Below, one piece after another: positions 8,250 to 15,750 of a stretch of 32,507 nt of DNA; within the stretch, counting starts at the first letter, position 1; each line of letters opens with the position of its first letter. The notes under the pieces are model-generated. The model was not told where the DNA came from, searched no databases, and was given only the letters and a program-made list of their open reading frames with translations. The DNA lies in the NCBI GenBank assembly GCA_964558235.1, contig CAZLCK010000014.1, positions 1 through 32,507 of the forward strand, in the 5' to 3' direction. This DNA is from CAZLCK01 sp964558235. Lineage in GTDB: Bacteria; Actinomycetota; Coriobacteriia; Coriobacteriales; CADBOM01. The position numbers were made by a program, and so were the translations under genes.

Positions 8250-9482
8250 TTATATATCAGAAAGATGAAGTTTGTTTCCATTTTGTACAAGCTTATTTTG
8301 CAAGGCTTGAATATCGATCGAATGAAAGTCGCTAGTTAAGGCCGCGGCAGTTCCTGCAGCCTCCCCAGTCAAAGCACATGGCGGAATAACTCGCGTAATA
8401 TCCCACATCTCATCTGTAACAGAAATATCGCGTCCACAAGCTAACAGATTGGAGAAATTTTTACTTCTTAGCGTGCCAAACGGGATCTCAAAGCAAGGGC
8501 CTGCCTTGCGCCAATCTCCTGTCATTCCAATCGAGTCGTCAAAACTCTTGTGATCTTCAGACGTATCTAGTGTATATGTACCAACAATACGCCTTGACAT
8601 ACGAACTAGTGGAATCGTAGACATTGTCACAGGTACATAATCTGGAAAACTTTTCTTCGCGTTCAAGATATCCTCATACATCTTTGCATGAGCAGATAAT
8701 ACTGCGAGTGAAAGCTCCTTGCCATCAACACCGGAAAAACGCATAGTGCCAATAGCCTCAACTTTGACATTGTTATATGGATCGTTTTCCTTGGTCTTTA
8801 CCCCGTTATCTTCATTCTTTATATCAGCAAGGCCAAACATCTTAAGTTTTGGCTCACCATCTTCTAGATAGTAATACCAACTTGCAAGACCATTTCCTGC
8901 TGCATACAGCTTAGTTGAATCCCCTGCTAGATATGCAATATCTGCATCTCCTGAAGCATCGATAACGCTTTTGCAAGCAATAGCACTCCTACCAGATTTA
9001 TTCTCAACAATTACGCCTTGTATAAGCCTATCTGCAACATGCACGCCTACAACATATGTGCCGTATAAGATCTCAACACCTAGATCTACAAGCATCTTTT
9101 CCATCTCGAGAGCAAACATCTGGGCATTAAATTGCACAACATATCGAGACTTAATACGCTCCTCTAGACTTCCGCCCTCAAGCCACGCCTTTGGATACAT
9201 CGCCTCAGCACCATGTGCAATTGAAGCTTTTAAAAGTTCCTCTCCTATGCCAAAGATAACCTGATTTCCCTTGCCATCATCAAGCGGCAAATATATTGTG
9301 ACCAAACCAAGTGTTGCCATACCACCGAGAGCAAATTGACGCTCTACCAAGGTGACCTTTGCACCCTCTCGCGCAGCAGCTAAAGCTGCAGCTACACCAG
9401 CAATTCCGCCACCAACAACCAAAACATTTGTATTAGATGAAATTTCAACTTCACGCGCTGGCTCAAAAAATGAAGTTGGCAT
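8250..9482 (-). CDS. FAD-dependent oxidoreductase (FAD_oxidored type)
   Basis: A protein of 410 residues from ATG 9482, with a purine-rich ribosome binding site (AGGAAAGGA). The Rossmann dinucleotide motif is VVGGGIAG at 22-29, with the ribose-binding Glu at E47, followed by the GGMATLG stretch typical of the FAD_oxidored family. A second FAD-binding signature near the C-terminus reads LLACGRDIS...GEAAGTAAAL. The family includes reductases and oxidases of many small organic substrates and often acts with a partner dehydratase or hydrolase. It is cotranscribed with the downstream metallo-beta-lactamase gene and divergent from the aconitase-X genes. I infer a shared catabolic pathway for an unknown hydroxy acid or ring compound. 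Confidence 0.85.
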   Translation of the reverse strand: MPTSFFEPAREVEISSNTNVLVVGGGIAGVAAALAAAREGAKVTLVERQFALGGMATLGLVTIYLPLDDGKGNQVIFGIGEELLKASIAHGAEAMYPKAWLEGGSLEERIKSRYVVQFNAQMFALEMEKMLVDLGVEILYGTYVVGVHVADRLIQGVIVENKSGRSAIACKSVIDASGDADIAYLAGDSTKLYAAGNGLASWYYYLEDGEPKLKMFGLADIKNEDNGVKTKENDPYNNVKVEAIGTMRFSGVDGKELSLAVLSAHAKMYEDILNAKKSFPDYVPVTMSTIPLVRMSRRIVGTYTLDTSEDHKSFDDSIGMTGDWRKAGPCFEIPFGTLRSKNFSNLLACGRDISVTDEMWDITRVIPPCALTGEAAGTAAALTSDFHSIDIQALQNKLVQNGNKLHLSDI

Positions 9483-9564
9483 ATTTTTTCCTTTCCTATT
9501 TTAAAAATTTATATACATTCTAATTTGAAATCTGAAAGCTCGTCAAAAAAGTTGCCGCCTCGCG

Positions 9565-9570
9565 TATAAT
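9565..9570 (+). promoter_or_regulatory. -10 element in the region between the FAD oxidoreductase and aconitase-X genes
   Basis: A perfect TATAAT stands at 9565-9570 on the plus strand, about 140 bases before the aconitase-X start. The -35 at the expected distance is weak. A second candidate -35, TTGACA at 9646-9651, is embedded in the hairpin element that follows and has no good -10. Confidence 0.35.
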
Positions 9571-9612
9571 CAGTATGCTAAATGCATTTAAATTTAGAAT
9601 TTAGAAGTATTT

Positions 9613-9649
9613 TTATTTATATGCCCTTGAGTTATTTATATGTCCTTGA
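9613..9649. repeat. Two tandem copies of an 18-bp sequence
   Basis: TTATTTATATGCCCTTGA (9613-9630) and TTATTTATATGTCCTTGA (9632-9649) differ at one base and are offset by 19 bases. They immediately precede the hairpin element, and the second copy runs into its TTGACA. Confidence 0.75.
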
Positions 9650-9699
9650 CACTCCCCACGGATAAATCCGGGGAACTCTCGGTTCGCTGACCGTTGCCT
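9645..9699. mobile_element. Possible solo end of an IS200/IS605-type element (REP-like hairpin)
   Basis: The sequence from CTTGACA onward folds as TCCCC-ac-GGAT-AA-ATCC-GGGGA at about 9653-9672, an imperfect hairpin with a 2-base bulge, followed by a GC-rich tail up to the aconitase-X ribosome binding site. Such a hairpin with flanking CTTGACA resembles the right end of IS200/IS605/TnpB elements. No tnpA or tnpB is present, so this would be a solo end. An alternative is a regulatory hairpin in the leader of the aconitase-X mRNA. Confidence 0.4.
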
Positions 9700-9711
9700 A
9701 AGGAGCTAAAT

Positions 9712-11025
9712 ATGCTACCAATGCCAAATTTGACAGATGATGAAAAACGCATTTTGGATGGCGAGGAGGGTATCGTCAAACAAAAATGCATGGAGTACTT
9801 AGTTGAGATGTGTCAAATTGCTGGCGCTGATCGGCTGGTTGATCTTGATGGAACTGGCGATATGCACACCCCTGGCTTAGAGATGAGCCAGCATCACGTA
9901 GTAGAAATAGATGAGCTGGCGGATTTTGCTGATCATGGTGGAAGATTTGCAATTCCAACATTTGCAAACAAATCACCATTTATGGAGCAGCCCCCAATTC
10001 ATGGCTGGGAAAATTGCAATATTTGCGCACAATATGATGACACGGCGTGGCAAAACGACCCTGAATATCACAAGCGCGCTATGCACGAGGATGTTTACAA
10101 GATCCTAAAAAAGATGGGATTGATTACAACTCATTCGTGCGCCAACTATCTAACAATGTCTTTTCTTCCAAGCGTTGGCCAACATTGCTCTTGGTTTGAA
10201 AGTAGTCAGATGCCCTATTGCAACGCAACGCTAGGCGCTAGAACTAATCTCGATGGAACACTAGCAACATGCATCCTTGGCAAAGCTCCTTATTATGGGA
10301 TGCATCTCGACGAAAATAGAAAAGCTACGATGATTGTGGATTGTGACAGGCTTATTCAAACCGACATGGAATTTGATGTCTATGGATTTGCTGCCGGAGA
10401 AGAATGTGATGTAGAAGTTCCTGTTGTATTAAACACAACTAGACCAACTACTACCCAATATGAGAAGTTCAACTCTGCAATTAGCTCTGGTGGTGCTGTG
10501 AGAATGTATCACTTCCCAGGAATTACTCCGGAAGCTCCAACAATTGAATTCGCAACTGGTGGGCGCGAGATCAAAAACAAGGTGATGATCGATGAGGATA
10601 GGCTGCGTGAGGCCTATGACACTCTAAATTTCCATACCACCGATGATGTAGATATGGTTTACCTAGGATGTCCGCACCTCAACATCGTCGACCTCAACAG
10701 ACTTGCATATAAGCTTGAAGGCAAAAAATGCAAAGTCCCATTGTGGATTATGACAACACCTTGGCTGTATAACGTTGCAGTCGAGCTGGGCTACAAAGAC
10801 ACAATTGAAGCATCGGGAGCATATTTGATGTCTGGAGCATGTTTAGCTGCCATGGGAGCCGTCCCTGAAGGAGTAAAAAACATTGCTGTTGATACCGCTA
10901 AGCAGGCATATTACATTACCGGATGCTACCCTGATGAGAGTAACAGATTGCAAGTTTGCTACGGAAGCCAAGATGATTGTTTAGAAGCTGCATTCAGTGG
11001 AATTTGGCGCGGAGAGTGGAGGTAA
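9712..11025 (+). CDS. Aconitase-X-type dehydratase, large (catalytic) subunit
   Basis: A protein of 437 residues. ATG 9712 is preferred over TTG 9694 because AAGGAG (9700-9705) lies 6 bases before it. AcnX landmarks are clear: HSCANYL around C143, the SVGQHCSWFESS stretch (155-166), NATLGARTN (171-179), YLGCPH, and a C-terminal DTAKQAYYITG. AcnX proteins are iron-dependent dehydratases in which the large subunit (DUF521) works with a small swivelling subunit (DUF126). Known members dehydrate cis-3-hydroxy-L-proline in bacteria or mevalonate 5-phosphate in archaea. The subunits here are split as in the two-chain types. The sequence around the active site departs from the usual CTPYLxG pattern, so the substrate should not be taken from these examples. 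The small subunit follows directly. Confidence 0.88.
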   Translation: MLPMPNLTDDEKRILDGEEGIVKQKCMEYLVEMCQIAGADRLVDLDGTGDMHTPGLEMSQHHVVEIDELADFADHGGRFAIPTFANKSPFMEQPPIHGWENCNICAQYDDTAWQNDPEYHKRAMHEDVYKILKKMGLITTHSCANYLTMSFLPSVGQHCSWFESSQMPYCNATLGARTNLDGTLATCILGKAPYYGMHLDENRKATMIVDCDRLIQTDMEFDVYGFAAGEECDVEVPVVLNTTRPTTTQYEKFNSAISSGGAVRMYHFPGITPEAPTIEFATGGREIKNKVMIDEDRLREAYDTLNFHTTDDVDMVYLGCPHLNIVDLNRLAYKLEGKKCKVPLWIMTTPWLYNVAVELGYKDTIEASGAYLMSGACLAAMGAVPEGVKNIAVDTAKQAYYITGCYPDESNRLQVCYGSQDDCLEAAFSGIWRGEWR

Positions 11026-11028
11026 ATG

Positions 11029-11445
11029 ATGGCAAAGAAGATCCGTATTAAAGGACGCGCTGAATATCCAGGCTGTGTGGAGGCAGAGGCGCTAGTTGCT
11101 CCAAAATATCTACAAGGATTTACCAACGTTAATCCAATCCGTGGCGTTACGACAGAGCGCAGGCATCCTCTATTTAATGTGCCCTATACAGGAAAAGTTT
11201 TGGTCTTTTATTCAGCAAGAGGCTCTGGTGGATTTTTAGCTTATGGGTTTGGTGCAAAGCCAGCCGCATTTGTTCATACAAAGTTTAGTGATTTGACAGT
11301 TGGAGCAGCTCTTCAAGCGCATGTTCCGATGATGACTGACTTTGAAGAAGATCCATTGAAGTATATCGAAACCGGAGATATGGTTTTAGTTAACGCTGAT
11401 GAGGGCTATATCGAGATTACCAAAAAGAATGATGATGCCGAATAG
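11029..11445 (+). CDS. Aconitase-X-type dehydratase, small (swivel) subunit
   Basis: A protein of 138 residues. ATG 11029 is chosen over the adjacent ATG 11026 because GGAGG stands at a better distance from it; the upstream gene stops at 11025. The DUF126 fold is recognisable from HPLFNVPYTGKVLVF and the phosphate-loop-like ARGSGGF (63-69), followed by KPAAFVH. Compared with typical members two features are altered: the SFWGGVDPxTG stretch reads GFTNVNPIRG (30-39), and the serine-rich RGSSS loop reads RGSGG. Both line the active site between the two subunits, which points to a changed substrate. It is translationally coupled to the large subunit. Confidence 0.85.
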   Translation: MAKKIRIKGRAEYPGCVEAEALVAPKYLQGFTNVNPIRGVTTERRHPLFNVPYTGKVLVFYSARGSGGFLAYGFGAKPAAFVHTKFSDLTVGAALQAHVPMMTDFEEDPLKYIETGDMVLVNADEGYIEITKKNDDAE

Positions 11446-11470
11446 AGGACCCTTCTTACCTGTGTTTTGA

Positions 11471-11498
11471 TTGACAACGTCTGGAGTCGCTGTAAAAA
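11471..11498 (+). promoter_or_regulatory. Promoter of tRNA-Ala
   Basis: A perfect TTGACA (11471-11476) is followed after 16 bases by TAAAAA (11493-11498), placing the transcript start about 15 bases before the tRNA. The -10 is only a fair match. Confidence 0.5.
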
Positions 11499-11519
11499 TC
11501 TTTGACGTTAAGCATTTTT

Positions 11520-11595
11520 GGGGATGTAGCTCAGCTGGGAGAGCATCGCGTTCGCAACGCGGGGGTCGTGGGTTCAAATCCCATCATCTCCACCA
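11520..11595 (+). tRNA. tRNA-Ala (anticodon CGC)
   Basis: A 76-base cloverleaf: acceptor GGGGATG pairs with CATCTCC (one G-U pair), D arm GCTC/GAGC, anticodon stem TCGCG/CGCGG with loop TTCGCAA giving anticodon CGC, and T arm GTGGG/CCCAT with loop TTCAAAT. The 3' CCA is encoded. It reads GCG alanine codons. No integrase gene lies next to it. Confidence 0.97.
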
Positions 11596-11910
11596 AAAAT
11601 AGGAAGCGTCGGACTTTTTTCTACAAGAATGAGTTCGCTTCTACAAAAATGAGTTCGCGCTTGTTTATAGATTGGGGGACGTCTGATGGCGTCCTTCTTC
11701 CATATTCACGCTATAAAGCTTCGCATCATGTATTGGGCTATAGGTCAAATCCCCATATCATGTATTCATCCGAGCAAGGACTCAGCTGAGGGTTAAAGGG
11801 CAAAAAGCTGGGTTATAGGCCAAAAAGCTCACCGCTAACAAAATAAAATAACCGTAATTAAAAATTAATATTTAAGTTGTATCCAGGTATGCCTTCCCGT
11901 TTTTTCTTCC
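11596..11910. other. Region after the tRNA with no convincing gene
   Basis: These 315 bases hold a T-run at 11615-11620 after the tRNA that may help end transcription, two imperfect 20-bp tandem copies (11621-11640 and 11641-11660, starting CTACAA and containing GAATGAGTTCGC or AAATGAGTTCGC), and a weak hairpin GGACG/CGTCC near 11677-11694. A 46-codon frame at 11649-11789 has no ribosome binding site and no family resemblance. Confidence 0.5.
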
Positions 11911-11991
11911 CTATTTATGCTTATAACCCGTATAAAACGCCATAAATGCGCAGAATAAACCTGCCCAGGCCCAAAATTTATGCATCTTCAT
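11911..11991 (-). CDS. 26-residue single-pass membrane microprotein beside the P1B ATPase
   Basis: The frame starts at ATG 11991-11989 and stops at TAG 11913-11911. The product is short, hydrophobic and Trp/Phe-rich with a basic end: it begins MKMHKFWAWAG and ends TGYKHK, with a hydrophobic stretch from about residue 6 to 21. A ribosome binding site (AAGGTG, 11996-12001) lies 4 bases upstream. The charge pattern and the FYTGYKHK ending recall the tiny DUF6219-type proteins of anaerobic gut bacteria; that match is from memory and unconfirmed. It is divergent from the DUF6110-like gene and the metal ATPase. I infer a regulatory or stabilising subunit of the transporter. Confidence 0.55.
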   Translation of the reverse strand: MKMHKFWAWAGLFCAFMAFYTGYKHK

Positions 11992-12020
11992 TTGACACCT
12001 TCATCCATAGTTAGTTTCAA

Positions 12021-12049
12021 TTGACTTTCAGAAATTTTAACATTATCTT
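12021..12049 (+). promoter_or_regulatory. Promoter of the metal-export genes
   Basis: TTGACT (12021-12026) and TATCTT (12044-12049) are separated by 17 bases, about 60 bases upstream of the DUF6110-like start codon. It faces away from the microprotein gene, whose own start is only about 30 bases to the left. Confidence 0.5.
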
Positions 12050-12109
12050 GATCTTGTTAATCATATGCAAATTCTATAAAACACTTTGTATAAATCGTTA
12101 GGAGAAAAA

Positions 12110-12391
12110 ATGGACAATGTTACCAGGTGTGGAATCTTTATGGGTATCGGATTTTTGCTTGGTACACTCGGCGTTAAAGCGATAACCAGCGATGCAGCAA
12201 GAAAATATGCCGTCAAGGGTATCGCAGCAGGAATGCGCGCAAAGCAGGGATACGAAGGTCTAATCGAGCAGGCACGCGCCGAGGTTGGCGACATTGTAGC
12301 CGAAGCAAGCTATCTAAACAAAATGCAAGACGAGGCTGCTGCAACCCAAAATTCATCAGATGATAATCCAGCTCAAACGACTGAGAATTAG
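12110..12391 (+). CDS. DUF6110-like small membrane protein, accessory to the P1B ATPase
   Basis: A protein of 93 residues from ATG 12110 with the ribosome binding site AGGAG just upstream. Residues 7-24 form one hydrophobic segment with glycine spacing (GIFMGIGFLLGTLGVKAI). A Ser-Asp-Ala-Ala stretch, an amphipathic helix rich in Ala, Arg and Glu, and an acidic polar tail follow. This layout matches DUF6110 proteins, which are usually encoded beside metal P1B ATPases. The mycobacterial DUF1490 (PacL) proteins have a similar layout and act as scaffolds or metal chaperones for their ATPases. No Cys or His cluster is present in the tail, so the tail does not look metal-binding. The ATPase starts 41 bases downstream. 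Confidence 0.65.
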   Translation: MDNVTRCGIFMGIGFLLGTLGVKAITSDAARKYAVKGIAAGMRAKQGYEGLIEQARAEVGDIVAEASYLNKMQDEAAATQNSSDDNPAQTTEN

Positions 12392-12432
12392 GCACAAACA
12401 AGACACGGTTCTTTTAAGAATTAAAATAGACC

Positions 12433-14502
12433 ATGCAATTTCAAATTGTTCATGAGCTTCCTGGAAGACTACGAATAAAACTTACTGGGTTAATCCCGCA
12501 GGATAATACAGTTGCTCTAAGAGCGCTGGTTTTAGAGCTGCCTAGTACTCAAAATGTAAAAGTATTTCCACGAATTGGAAGTATCACGATTTTTTATAGC
12601 TCCGATTCGCGCGATCTAATTCTAAGTGAGCTCAAAGCGATAACTAAAGAAGATATCGAAAGAGCGCAGAGCCAATATAGGGCAAATCTAGTTCCTTCAG
12701 CTAGCTCGATGATGATGGACATAGCCATGTTAGTGTCGGGGCATATTGCTAGAAGGCTCTTCTTGCCAGCACCTCTTCGCATAGCTTGGACGGTCTTTCG
12801 TTTCTTGAAATTTGCAAAAGCAGCGCTATGCTCGCTTTCGCATGCACGACTCGATGTCCCTGTATTAGATGCAAGCGCTATTGGAATGTCGTTTGTTAAA
12901 GGCGATCCAAATACTGCAGCTAGCACAATGTTTTTGCTAGATTTGGGCGAAACCTTAGAGGGATATACAAAAGCTCGTTCGCAAAGTGAACTCATCTATT
13001 CTCTTATGTCCGTTCCAGAAAATGTAAGCATGCTAAAAAACAATCAGGAGATCTCTGTTCCATCAACTGAAGTGGTGGAGGGAGATATCGTAGTTGTGAG
13101 AACTGGAATGCCAATTTGCGTCGATGGCGTTGTCATCGAGGGAACAGCCATGGTTAATCAGGCTAACCTCACAGGAGAGCCACTGGCTATCGAGCGCACA
13201 GTTGGAGACGATGTTTTTGCTGGTAGTGCAGTTGAAGATGGTGAGATTCAAATTTGCGCCCACGCTGGAACTGGCTCTACAAAGCTTCGTTCTATCGTGA
13301 AGATGGTTGAACAATCTGAATCGCTCAAGGGAACAACGCTCTCTAAGCGTGAAAAACTTGCTGACAAAATTGTTCCATGGAACTTCTTGCTCGCAGGCAT
13401 TGTAGCGATAGCAACAAGAGACTTGATTAAGACTTCCGCAGCACTTATGGTCGACTATTCGTGTGCTCTAAAACTTACTGGTTCAATTGCAGTTTTGAGC
13501 GCGATGAGCCAGTGTGCACGTGAAGGCTTTACCATCCGTGGCTCTAAGTGTCTAGAGATGCTAGCCGCAGCCGACACCATTGTCTTTGACAAAACTGGAA
13601 CACTTACTAACGCTGAACCTCAAGTCTCAAACGTAGTCGCCTTTGATGAGTGGAACAAGACTCAGGTTCTACGTTTTGCCGCATGTTTAGAGGAGCACTT
13701 TCCACACCCAGTCGCTCGTGCAGTTGTCAATCATGCAAAGGAAAAAAATCTCAAACATCGTGAACGACATGCTGAGGTGGAATATATCGTTGCTCATGGG
13801 ATTGTCTCTTCACTCGATGGCAAACGTGTTGCTATTGGCAGTGAGCACTTTATTGTCGAAGATGAGCACGTCGTGATCACACCAGAACAAAGAGAAAAGA
13901 TCGAGCAAGAGGCCGATGAAAGTTCACAGCTATTTTTAGCCGTGGATGGCAGATTAGTTGGCGTTATTGCGATCTCTGATCCAATCAAAAAGAATGCGCC
14001 AACAGCAATAGAAGATCTCAGAAGACTCGGTTTTAAGCGCATAATTATGCTAACTGGCGACAATGCGCAGACTGCAAAGAAGATCGCTACTGAAGCAAAT
14101 ATAGACGAGTATTGCGCCAATATGTTGCCCGAAGATAAACATTCGTTTATCACGGATTTGCAAGCTCAAGGACAAACTGTCGTCATGGTAGGAGACGGAG
14201 TTAACGACTCACCAGCACTTAGTGCAGCAGATGTTGGAATTGCTATGGCAAGCTCTACCGCAATCGCAAAAGAGGTTGCCGACATCACTTTGGCAGCATC
14301 CGATTTGGATGCCATTGTTCACCTGCGCGATATCTCAACCAAATTGATGAAACGTCTAGATACATCCTTTGGACAAGTTTTGGCGATAAATTCTGGACTT
14401 TTAGCGGGAGGAATCGCTGGAGTGATTAGCCCACAGATCTCTTCTTTGACACACAATGCTTCGACGATTGCTTTGGCATTAAAGAGCTCAAAAGAGTATT
14501 AA
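12433..14502 (+). CDS. P1B-type heavy-metal-translocating ATPase
   Basis: A protein of 689 residues. ATG 12433 has no evident ribosome binding site, so the start is less certain. The N-terminus (1-75) resembles an HMA-type fold (IVHELPGRLRIKL) but has no CxxC metal motif. P-type landmarks follow in order: TGEP (247-250, actuator), the membrane motif DYSCALKL (341-348), phosphorylated D386 in DKTGT, HP (425-426, typical of P1B), TGDN and GDGVND (587-592). The usual CPx motif is SCA here (S343-C344-A345), lacking the conserved proline, so the transported metal cannot be read from motif class. It probably exports a transition metal across the cytoplasmic membrane. The DUF6110-like protein is encoded just upstream, and tandem repeats follow the gene. 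Confidence 0.92.
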   Translation: MQFQIVHELPGRLRIKLTGLIPQDNTVALRALVLELPSTQNVKVFPRIGSITIFYSSDSRDLILSELKAITKEDIERAQSQYRANLVPSASSMMMDIAMLVSGHIARRLFLPAPLRIAWTVFRFLKFAKAALCSLSHARLDVPVLDASAIGMSFVKGDPNTAASTMFLLDLGETLEGYTKARSQSELIYSLMSVPENVSMLKNNQEISVPSTEVVEGDIVVVRTGMPICVDGVVIEGTAMVNQANLTGEPLAIERTVGDDVFAGSAVEDGEIQICAHAGTGSTKLRSIVKMVEQSESLKGTTLSKREKLADKIVPWNFLLAGIVAIATRDLIKTSAALMVDYSCALKLTGSIAVLSAMSQCAREGFTIRGSKCLEMLAAADTIVFDKTGTLTNAEPQVSNVVAFDEWNKTQVLRFAACLEEHFPHPVARAVVNHAKEKNLKHRERHAEVEYIVAHGIVSSLDGKRVAIGSEHFIVEDEHVVITPEQREKIEQEADESSQLFLAVDGRLVGVIAISDPIKKNAPTAIEDLRRLGFKRIIMLTGDNAQTAKKIATEANIDEYCANMLPEDKHSFITDLQAQGQTVVMVGDGVNDSPALSAADVGIAMASSTAIAKEVADITLAASDLDAIVHLRDISTKLMKRLDTSFGQVLAINSGLLAGGIAGVISPQISSLTHNASTIALALKSSKEY

Positions 14503-14524
14503 TAAGGTTCATTTTTAAGGGCTC

Positions 14525-14588
14525 GCCTCTATTTAAGACCTTGCCTCTATTTAAGACCTTGCCTCTATTTAAGACCTTGCCTCTATTT
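14525..14588. repeat. Tandem repeat of 18 bp, 3.6 copies
   Basis: GCCTCTATTTAAGACCTT occurs three times without change at 14525-14542, 14543-14560 and 14561-14578, followed by a partial copy of 10 bases (14579-14588). It lies between the convergent ATPase and short-chain dehydrogenase genes. The unit is a multiple of 3 and is translated only in a non-genic frame. The copies are identical, so the array is probably young. Confidence 0.9.
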
Positions 14589-14683
14589 GATTGCTCGCTT
14601 TGATCTATCATCACAGACATCGGTTGATTTTGAAGAGAGCTTAGCCTTTAAGCAAGCTTGTACACAACAGCGATTGCAATCAT

Positions 14684-15463
14684 CTACATCGTAGAACCGC
14701 CATCCATAACGATATTTTGCCCAGTCAAAAACAAATCTTCAGAAGATAGATAGACAGCCAACCTCGCGACATCGATCGGCTCTGCAATCCTCTTTAACGG
14801 AGCCATGTTGGCGACAAAATCACGCTCTTCTTGTGGCGAGTTGGTCTTCATAGGAGTATCGACCATACCAGGAGCAATCGAGTTTACGGTAATGTTGTGC
14901 TCACCATACTTTTGAGCAAACGCTTTGGTCTGACAAATTGTCGCTGCCTTACTTCCAGTGTATGCAGGAGCCGAATAACTAGCGGTAAGAGCTGTAACAG
15001 AAGTTACATTTGTGATACGACCAAACTTTGCAGGAACCATACACTTACATGCTGCCTGCATCATCATGTAATGTCCAAGCGCATGAACCTTGTAAAACTT
15101 TATGTAAGATTCTGGGTCAGTATCAAAGTAGTTAATAAATGGAACCTCGCCCACCTGATATGGAACTTCGATTCCGGCATTATTGATCAAAATATCTAAA
15201 CGACCAAACTCTTGAGCTACCTTATCTACTGCTGCATCCACTTGATCTTTTTCCGAAACATCCACAGATAAAGCTATAGCACCTGAGCAGAACTCATTGC
15301 ACTTTGCAGCGGTGTCCTCAACAGGCTCGATACGTCTTCCAAAAACTGCGACCTTCACTCCGGCCTTTGCAAGCTCAATAGCGCATGCTTCACCAATACC
15401 AGTACCTCCGCCTGTAATAATTGCGCCACGTCCCTCTAGTCCATAATCAAGATACTTAACCAC
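14684..15463 (-). CDS. Short-chain dehydrogenase/reductase (SDR), NADP-type
   Basis: A protein of 259 residues from GTG 15463, chosen because AAGGGAG (15470-15476) stands 6 bases upstream; the frame stays open to an ATG at 15508 without a good site. Cofactor motif TGGGTGIG at 17-24, FGRR at 41-44 (two Arg, suggesting NADP), NNAG at 94-97, and catalytic S155, Y168 and K172 (YTGSK) are all present. The C-terminal FLTGQNIVMDGGSTM is typical of classical SDRs of the FabG-like kind. The substrate is unknown: keto-acyl, sugar or steroid alcohols are all possible. A -10 element (TATAAT, minus strand, 15605-15600) lies about 137 bases upstream, implying a long leader. Confidence 0.9.
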   Translation of the reverse strand: MVKYLDYGLEGRGAIITGGGTGIGEACAIELAKAGVKVAVFGRRIEPVEDTAAKCNEFCSGAIALSVDVSEKDQVDAAVDKVAQEFGRLDILINNAGIEVPYQVGEVPFINYFDTDPESYIKFYKVHALGHYMMMQAACKCMVPAKFGRITNVTSVTALTASYSAPAYTGSKAATICQTKAFAQKYGEHNITVNSIAPGMVDTPMKTNSPQEERDFVANMAPLKRIAEPIDVARLAVYLSSEDLFLTGQNIVMDGGSTM

Positions 15464-15599
15464 AATTGACTCCCTTCGTATATCTAAGCTCATATAACGA
15501 AAAAACAAGCTGTGCCTATATCCCCATATCTAAAGGCGAGGGCTTTACGGCACGTATGGCAATGCATGAAAAGCATCGATTGATCTCGTTAGTACCTAA

Positions 15600-15605
15600 A
15601 TTATA
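15600..15605 (-). promoter_or_regulatory. -10 element upstream of the SDR gene
   Basis: TATAAT on the minus strand at 15605-15600, with a weak -35 17 bases further upstream. The leader of about 130 bases contains a GTGCC/GGCAC pairing (15549-15553 with 15512-15516) followed by U6 at 15505-15500 after a 6-base gap, which is too loose for a confident terminator. Confidence 0.35.
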
Positions 15606-15750
15606 CAGCCAATTTTATAAGCATTAAATATTCAATTTACGGCTAACTGATTTAATAAACGCTTACGACAGCTAGAGTTCCATACGAAACCTCCCAAGAG
15701 CTTCGCGCAACACTAGGGGGTGGGGATGTGGATAAGTTCAAGAAATTACC

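Noticed and set aside
11520..11595. tRNA-Ala as an integration site of a genomic island
   Set aside because: No integrase follows and no repeat of the tRNA 3' end was seen downstream.
11649..11789. 46-codon frame after tRNA-Ala
   Set aside because: No ribosome binding site, no family resemblance, and it covers a region with tandem repeats.
15500..15553. Attenuator-like hairpin with U6 in the SDR leader
   Set aside because: The stem has only 5 pairs with a long loop, and the U-run starts 6 bases after the stem.
15727..15735. Perfect DnaA box (TTATCCACA on the minus strand)
   Set aside because: Only one box is seen and no dnaA, dnaN or AT-rich unwinding region is nearby; a single match is expected by chance.
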